Shown here piece by piece: positions 6,646 through 11,139 of a stretch of 11,139 nucleotides of DNA. The stretch covers positions 1-11,139 of the forward strand of contig JAGBGA010000108.1 in assembly GCA_017936185.1 (NCBI GenBank), read 5' to 3'. Below the pieces are notes generated by a model, which did not search any database, was not told the DNA's origin, and saw only the letters and a program-made list of their open reading frames with translations. The stretch's first letter is position 1. Every line of letters begins with the position of its first letter. This stretch comes from Alphaproteobacteria bacterium. GTDB lineage: Bacteria > Pseudomonadota > Alphaproteobacteria > Rs-D84. Made by a program: the position numbers and the translations under genes.

Positions 6646-6691
6646 AAAAAATACCGCCCAGTATCACCCACAAAATTTTCAATTTTGCGGT
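6646..6691 (-). terminator. Terminator after the HExxH protein gene
   Basis: Minus strand: an inner perfect hairpin CAAAATT-GAA-AATTTTG (6671-6687) lies inside an outer ACCGC/GCGGT pairing (6687-6691, 6653-6657) that is followed by A-T and TTTTTT (6646-6651). The two pairings share one base, so either the inner stem or the outer stem with a slightly shortened inner one forms. It starts about 15 nt after the stop codon and separates this gene from galE. Confidence 0.65.
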
Positions 6692-6706
6692 GCCCGATGT
6701 TTTAGA

Positions 6707-7528
6707 CTATTTCTTGTTTTGATTACTGTCTGATTTAAATTGGTTCAAACCATACAAGATATATTCAAAATCGATACATTCGTCCAATGTTTTCGAAACA
6801 ACCGATAAACATTTAGATTTGATTTCTTGAATATTTTCCCGGGTTTGGGCCCAGATGGTCTGTAAATGTGGTGCGATTTTCTTGTCATGAAATACACATA
6901 TGCCATCAAACGTCATGTATGACACAGATACAGGTTTAAAGTTTTTGGAATACATATCTTTTGGCCCGGCCTTTTCGGTGGCACGCATGGCGCGCAGTTG
7001 CCCAAACGAAATACGACCACTTTGAAGGGCACCAAGAATAGAAATCTTTAAAGTTTTGTAATATTTATCCAAGTATGCATCAAGCCCAGATAAATAAAGC
7101 GACGTCGCCGCATGCATGGCAATAATTATTTTGCCAACTTTGTCTTCGTTAATTTCGCCCATTTTCGGGTCACCAAAAAGAAAACCGGCGGTGAATGCGG
7201 ATATTTCATCAAGCGCAATCAATGAAACAAATTCATAATATGTCTTGGCAAAGGTTTCAGGACGACCAAAGTTCGTTAGATTATACCAATGCCGCGTTTC
7301 ATGCGCAATTGTTATAGGTTCTTCGGACATGGCGTCACCGGCACGAAGAATGGCGGCCGTACGTTGAAATTCATCAGAAACACCATTCACAATGTAACGA
7401 TATATATTTACGACACCGGTGTTACGGTTAAATTGACCGTATACCATCGGCGTTTCAAGGGAAATAAAATCTTGTACATTTTTGTCGTCAATATTGACAT
7501 TGTGATAGACAACTTTTGGCTGTTGCAT
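6707..7528 (-). CDS. Unrecognised soluble protein with HExxH zinc-peptidase motif
   Basis: 273 residues, with no signal peptide or membrane segment. The sequence I-A-H76-E-T-R-H80-W is a textbook HExxH zinc-binding motif in a predicted helix. A second helix 28 residues on has E108 in L-D-E-I-S-A-F, well placed as the third zinc ligand of a gluzincin-type site. A beta-rich N-terminus (about 25-50) precedes the motif and a mostly helical C-terminal part follows, ending in a Lys/Asn/Gln-rich tail. Three Cys (211, 240, 251) suit a cytoplasmic protein. I do not recognise the family; it recalls uncharacterised proteins annotated as putative metallopeptidases. Start: ATG 7528 with AAAGG 9-10 nt upstream and a TTGACA promoter. 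It is divergent from the giant gene at 7784 and may be functionally tied to it, but that is inference. Confidence 0.85.
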   Translation of the reverse strand: MQQPKVVYHNVNIDDKNVQDFISLETPMVYGQFNRNTGVVNIYRYIVNGVSDEFQRTAAILRAGDAMSEEPITIAHETRHWYNLTNFGRPETFAKTYYEFVSLIALDEISAFTAGFLFGDPKMGEINEDKVGKIIIAMHAATSLYLSGLDAYLDKYYKTLKISILGALQSGRISFGQLRAMRATEKAGPKDMYSKNFKPVSVSYMTFDGICVFHDKKIAPHLQTIWAQTRENIQEIKSKCLSVVSKTLDECIDFEYILYGLNQFKSDSNQNKK

Positions 7529-7562
7529 TTTTCGATACCTTTGGCTTTGTTATTTCGCCACA

Positions 7563-7590
7563 AATATAATACAAAAACACCGATTGTCAA
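7563..7590 (-). promoter_or_regulatory. Promoter of the HExxH protein gene
   Basis: Minus strand: perfect TTGACA (7585-7590), a 16-nt spacer, and TATATT (7563-7568). Just upstream, TTGCA and TGCACAA (about 7599-7615) form an imperfect inverted repeat around an AT core that could be a regulator site. Confidence 0.75.
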
Positions 7591-7749
7591 GTATATGTTG
7601 CAAATATATGCACAATTTTTGTTTTTTATAAATCAAGTTGTTCTTGCTGCATATGGTACCCAAAAATCTATTACGGACAATTATAATACATTTTCTTTAA
7701 AAAGTAAAACCTGTTGGTATTTTGTGTGTTTTTTCAACAATTTTTGTGA
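7591..7749. other. AT-rich spacer between divergent promoters
   Basis: About 160 bp without a gene, between the minus-strand promoter at 7563-7590 and the plus-strand promoter at 7747-7755. It contains a second TATAAT on the plus strand (7682-7687) without a good -35, a GGTACC at 7655-7660, and many short A and T runs. I see no hairpin terminator and no small ORF worth naming. Confidence 0.5.
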
Positions 7750-7777
7750 TATAATTTTATGCGAAAAGAAAAAAGGA
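7747..7777 (+). promoter_or_regulatory. Extended -10 promoter and ribosome site of the giant gene
   Basis: T7747-G7748-A followed by a perfect TATAAT (7750-7755) is an extended -10 element, which explains the lack of a good -35 box. Transcription should start near 7762. The ribosome site AAAGGA (7772-7777) is 6 nt before the ATG at 7784. Confidence 0.75.
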
Positions 7778-7783
7778 TTTGGT

Positions 7784-10700
7784 ATGGCAAAAACATTAAA
7801 TCTTGAAGAAATAAATAACCTGATTAACGAATTCAATACCGCCACAGATGAACAAGCAAGACAAGATGCACAAAATCGCGCAAATAAAATTATGCAAGAC
7901 TTTGCACGTGGCGAAACAGAAGTTGATGCCGATGCAATGGTACGATTTATAGACTTTATTCAATTGTTTGGCGCCACACAAAACCCCGATGGGACACAGA
8001 CACTTGGGGTAATCGGGGCCCAAGCAATGGCAAAATTGGAAAGCATGTTGACCACAGAAGTTGTGAAAAACCGCGTAAACTCGTTAAATTCCGACGCAAA
8101 CCAGATGATGTTTGACCGAATTTCATTTGGCGTTTTCCAAACAATGGGATTGATTGATGCAGGTATTGATATAAATACACTGACCCCACGACAGGTCGCA
8201 GAACACATTTCAAACGTCAGACCAAATGACGCACAAAAACAAGAATATGCCGCACAATTTATTGATACAATTATCGCATCAGACCGGGGGTTGTTGGAAT
8301 CTGTGCCGCCGGCAATATTGGCCGATGCGTATACCTTTACACGCAATGCAATTGCAAATGCAACAAACGACACAGAAAGAAATGCATTAAGTAGACGATT
8401 TGCAACACTGGCGTCACGAATTGATTCTTTGATACGCGACTTTCATTCACAGATGAATTATTGGTATGTCGATCCGTCAAATATTGTTGATGTGTATGAT
8501 GGATATAAAAAAATGTTCGATGTGCGCCAGCCGGACTTGCGCCCAACACAAAACCAAAACCAGGAAACAAGGGAATACAACCAACAAATTAACAATATGA
8601 TTGATGGTGGACGAAACAGACTTGAAGACGCCATCAAAGAATACGACCAATTATATCATTTGTCGCAATTAAACCCAGAAAATGCCGACGAATTAAAAGA
8701 ACGGTGGATTGAACTGAAATCAAAACTGGGGAAAATTGACCTGACACCAGAAACGTTGGCGGTGGCCGCAAGATACCAGTTCTTGGATGAAAATGGACAG
8801 CCTGTGCCACAGTTTATTGATAAGAATGGTCAACCGTCTTTGGATTACCAAGACGGATATACACTTGACCCGAATGGGCGATTGGCACGTGTGATTAGCT
8901 TGGCACGAAATGACGTTGTAATGGAAAATGTGGGCGATTTGGGCACCAGTGTTTCAGATATGAACTTGCCAGGAATGCTGAACGAAGAAGTGCCATGGAC
9001 ATTTGCAGAAATAAGCGTTCCAGACCAAATCACAAACGGAATTATTCAACACCCAGACCAGGCGCGCAACGAACAACACGTAAATAATTTGTGGAACGAC
9101 ATTAAAACAAACGGCGGTGAAATATCAGATATCGGGTACCAGGCGGCACTTGACGCACACGTTAATAAAACCGCCGGTTTTGCCGGACGAATGGCGCAAA
9201 AAATCGGCGCAGACAAAGACGTGGTATACATGCCGTTCGAAGCCGTCGAAGATATCGACAAACTGGCCACGACACGAACGGAACATGTCGGCGCAGATGG
9301 ACGTAAACAAAAAGTCGGATTCTTTAAACGCATGGCCAAGAACTTTGGCATGGCCGCCGTTGTGTCGGCGGGACTGACGTTTATCGGCAAAGCAACCGGG
9401 GTTGCGTATGCCGGGGCGGCAATTGGTACAGCAATCGGTATCGGAAATATGGCGTACCAAGGACTGAAATGGCGTAAAGAACAAAAGAAAGCCGGAAAAC
9501 CACATGGAATAAAAGCATTCTTTTCAGATAAACGTAACTGGGGACCGGCAATTGCAAGTGGCCTTGGGGTGGCGGCGGTAATCAGTATGGCAACCGGTAA
9601 CCCAGAATTGGCCGCCGGATTTGGAATGGGGGCCGTCGCCGTCGGCAGTGGCAGCAGCGCTGCAATGGTATACAAAGACGCAGTTAACGCCGGATATTCA
9701 CGTGGCCAAGCCGTCGCAGGTGCAATCGGGGTGGCGGCATCGGGAATACTTGGGGCGATGGCCGGAAACGCCGCAATGAACGGAATTGTTAACTATGTAA
9801 ATAATAATACGGACAGCACACTGTTCAAACACGAAACACAACAAACAGTTACCGAAACACGCACAGAAACAACAACAGAACGCGTGTACCGGGACGGCGT
9901 AATCGAACATCATGAAGACATGATGTTGAAAAACAATTGGGAAACACCACAATCATTTAACACCCGGATTGATGCATTGATGGATGCAGGTTTATCACAT
10001 GATGATGCGGTTCGTTATCTTTTGGCGTGGCATGATGCAACCGACCATAACCTGGGGGGTGGGTATTTTGATTCAATCGGCATGTCAAATGATGGATTGG
10101 CCGCACTGCGGAATTCAATTCATGGGACAAATGTAAATTTAACCCCGGAAAGCATCGCCGCATTTGAACACTTTAACCCGCACATTTCTGCGATTAACCA
10201 GGTTGGCTTTGTCGAAGGCGCGCCGGTGGACTTTACATTACCGCCCAATGCAACATATGATGCAAACGGGGTCTTGGTCCAAGGCAACGAACTTTACACA
10301 ACATATGCCAATCATGACGGCCCAGTATTTTCAAATGTAACGATTGAAACGCCCGTCACAATAACAGACACACAAACGGTCTTTACGCCAAATGAATTGA
10401 TGTTCCCGGCGGGAATTGGTACACTGGGGATATATGAACCACGTGTTGTTGGTGAAGATTATTTCCGACGCATAAAAGAACGCGCCGGCGCATTCGCAGA
10501 TAAAATTGAAGAAAAAACTGAATACAAACTGACGCCTCAACCGGAACCAGATCCAGATCCAAAACCGGAACCAGATCCAGAACCAGACCCGGAACCAGAT
10601 CCAGAACCAGGCCCAAAACCAAAACCAAAACCCAAAAAAGAAGTCGACAATGACTTGGTGGTTGACGTCAAAATAAATCACCAAGATAAACGAAGAAACA

Positions 10701-11139
10701 ACGACAGCAAAAATAATGTCCAGGTTAAAGTTGACGGCAAAATGCAAAATGTAAACTTTACAACCGACGTTCAAGGAACGACGACCTTGGTTAACTTAAC
10801 AGTACCATATTCAATCGACCAAACGCCGGGTACAGGATACTATGCGGTCGTATACAAAACTTTTTCGAAAAATGCAAACGACGCAAAAATCACGTCCAAG
10901 GCAACAGAAAACGGAATAAATATCAGTATGACTTTGACGGGAATATCACTTGACGATGCCGGCCGATACCAGTTGTACTTTAAATATCAAAACGACAAAA
11001 ACGAAAACGAACAACATATCGACAAAGGCACAAGGTTTAGAAAGGGGGCAAAAAAGATTTCTGAATTGCCGCCAATCGATTATGCCACCGAAAAAGAAAA
11101 AAAAGCAAAAAAGGAAAAGAACAAAAATATATGGAAAAA
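7784..11139 (+). CDS. Giant cysteine-free protein with glycine-zipper segments and Ig-like domain (3' partial)
   Basis: The frame is open for 1118 codons to the window edge, with no stop and not one Cys codon. There is no signal peptide. Residues 1-330 look helical, Asn/Gln/Asp-rich. Residues 334-375 carry D-x-N-G turns, two of them in near-identical (L/I)-D-(E/K)-N-G-Q-P units. Residues 512-672 contain three hydrophobic, Ala/Gly-rich stretches (512-562, 587-630, 637-672) with G-x-x-x-G spacing, probably membrane hairpins, separated by basic Lys/Arg-rich connectors. A long Thr/Glu-rich and mixed region follows, then a Pro-Asp/Glu/Lys linker (918-952), then a beta-rich domain (about 955-1075) whose D1058-A-G-R-Y1062 is the tyrosine-corner motif of Ig-like folds, then a Lys-rich tail. 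I recognise no family. Surface, secreted or membrane-inserting roles all fit; none is shown. Start: AAAGGA at 6 nt and the extended -10 promoter. Confidence 0.93.
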   Translation, partial: MAKTLNLEEINNLINEFNTATDEQARQDAQNRANKIMQDFARGETEVDADAMVRFIDFIQLFGATQNPDGTQTLGVIGAQAMAKLESMLTTEVVKNRVNSLNSDANQMMFDRISFGVFQTMGLIDAGIDINTLTPRQVAEHISNVRPNDAQKQEYAAQFIDTIIASDRGLLESVPPAILADAYTFTRNAIANATNDTERNALSRRFATLASRIDSLIRDFHSQMNYWYVDPSNIVDVYDGYKKMFDVRQPDLRPTQNQNQETREYNQQINNMIDGGRNRLEDAIKEYDQLYHLSQLNPENADELKERWIELKSKLGKIDLTPETLAVAARYQFLDENGQPVPQFIDKNGQPSLDYQDGYTLDPNGRLARVISLARNDVVMENVGDLGTSVSDMNLPGMLNEEVPWTFAEISVPDQITNGIIQHPDQARNEQHVNNLWNDIKTNGGEISDIGYQAALDAHVNKTAGFAGRMAQKIGADKDVVYMPFEAVEDIDKLATTRTEHVGADGRKQKVGFFKRMAKNFGMAAVVSAGLTFIGKATGVAYAGAAIGTAIGIGNMAYQGLKWRKEQKKAGKPHGIKAFFSDKRNWGPAIASGLGVAAVISMATGNPELAAGFGMGAVAVGSGSSAAMVYKDAVNAGYSRGQAVAGAIGVAASGILGAMAGNAAMNGIVNYVNNNTDSTLFKHETQQTVTETRTETTTERVYRDGVIEHHEDMMLKNNWETPQSFNTRIDALMDAGLSHDDAVRYLLAWHDATDHNLGGGYFDSIGMSNDGLAALRNSIHGTNVNLTPESIAAFEHFNPHISAINQVGFVEGAPVDFTLPPNATYDANGVLVQGNELYTTYANHDGPVFSNVTIETPVTITDTQTVFTPNELMFPAGIGTLGIYEPRVVGEDYFRRIKERAGAFADKIEEKTEYKLTPQPEPDPDPKPEPDPEPDPEPDPEPGPKPKPKPKKEVDNDLVVDVKINHQDKRRNNDSKNNVQVKVDGKMQNVNFTTDVQGTTTLVNLTVPYSIDQTPGTGYYAVVYKTFSKNANDAKITSKATENGINISMTLTGISLDDAGRYQLYFKYQNDKNENEQHIDKGTRFRKGAKKISELPPIDYATEKEKKAKKEKNKNIWK
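10535..10640 (+). repeat. Hexanucleotide tandem repeat encoding the Pro-Glu/Asp/Lys linker
   Basis: Units of six bases of the form CCAGAT, CCAGAA, CCGGAA and CCAAAA run in tandem and encode alternating Pro and charged residues (residues 918-952), acidic first and Lys at the end. Such linkers are stiff and extended. As whole-codon units, length changes by slippage would keep the frame. Confidence 0.9.

Noticed and set aside
6566..6682. 39-codon N-terminal extension of GalE with a hydrophobic look
   Set aside because: It covers the TATAAT promoter and the upstream terminator; GalE enzymes begin at the Rossmann strand, as with the ATG at 6565.
9046..9675. Minus-strand ORF rich in Pro and Ala, 209 codons
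   Set aside because: It is the mirror of the Gly/Ala-rich membrane region of the giant gene; the plus-strand frame has a promoter, ribosome site and coherent protein.
10331..10774. Minus-strand ORF with a long Trp/Phe-rich repeat
   Set aside because: It is the antisense of the Pro-Glu/Asp codon repeat inside the giant gene, with no promoter or ribosome site.
1..11139. CRISPR array, insertion sequence or replication origin
   Set aside because: No regularly spaced direct repeats, transposase frame or iteron cluster was seen; the short repeats found are intergenic hairpins.

Overview
The window comes from an AT-rich Gram-negative (diderm) bacterium. The evidence is a classical type V autotransporter with a C-terminal 12-strand-type barrel ending in Phe, a lipobox lipoprotein, and AAAGGA-type ribosome binding sites. 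The look (AT-rich, short genes with their own promoters, very large exported proteins) suggests a host-associated proteobacterium, possibly one of the uncultured AT-rich Alphaproteobacteria, but nothing here fixes the lineage.

Layout. Positions 1-260 hold a complete tRNA-Asn with encoded CCA, its intrinsic terminator, and a small block with two overlapping inverted repeats. Positions 266-686 hold a short inorganic-diphosphatase gene with a near-consensus promoter. Positions 894-1634 (minus) encode a lipoprotein of alpha/beta-hydrolase type. Positions 1730-5251 (minus) encode a 1173-residue autotransporter with its own terminator and promoter. Positions 5252-5560 are intergenic and contain a second copy of the terminator repeat seen after the tRNA. 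Positions 5561-6565 (minus) are galE. Positions 6707-7528 (minus) are an unrecognised soluble protein with an HETRH zinc-peptidase motif. Positions 7529-7783 are a divergent promoter region. From 7784 to the window end there is one open frame on the plus strand (1118 codons, no stop reached), encoding a giant cysteine-free protein with glycine-zipper hydrophobic segments, a Pro-Glu/Asp linker and an Ig-like domain.

How the genes relate. Almost every gene has its own recognisable promoter and several have their own terminator, so this is a row of single-gene transcription units and not an operon. GalE supplies UDP-galactose, and because it has Cys at the E. coli Tyr299 position it may also supply UDP-GalNAc, for surface glycans. 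The autotransporter, the lipoprotein and the giant protein all look envelope-related. The most novel part is the right half: an HExxH protein transcribed divergently from the giant Cys-free, Ig-like-domain protein. A functional link between the two is only inference from position. The most unusual non-coding signal is a dispersed terminator-bearing repeat present twice, one copy of which carries an 89-bp insertion able to form two mutually exclusive hairpins.
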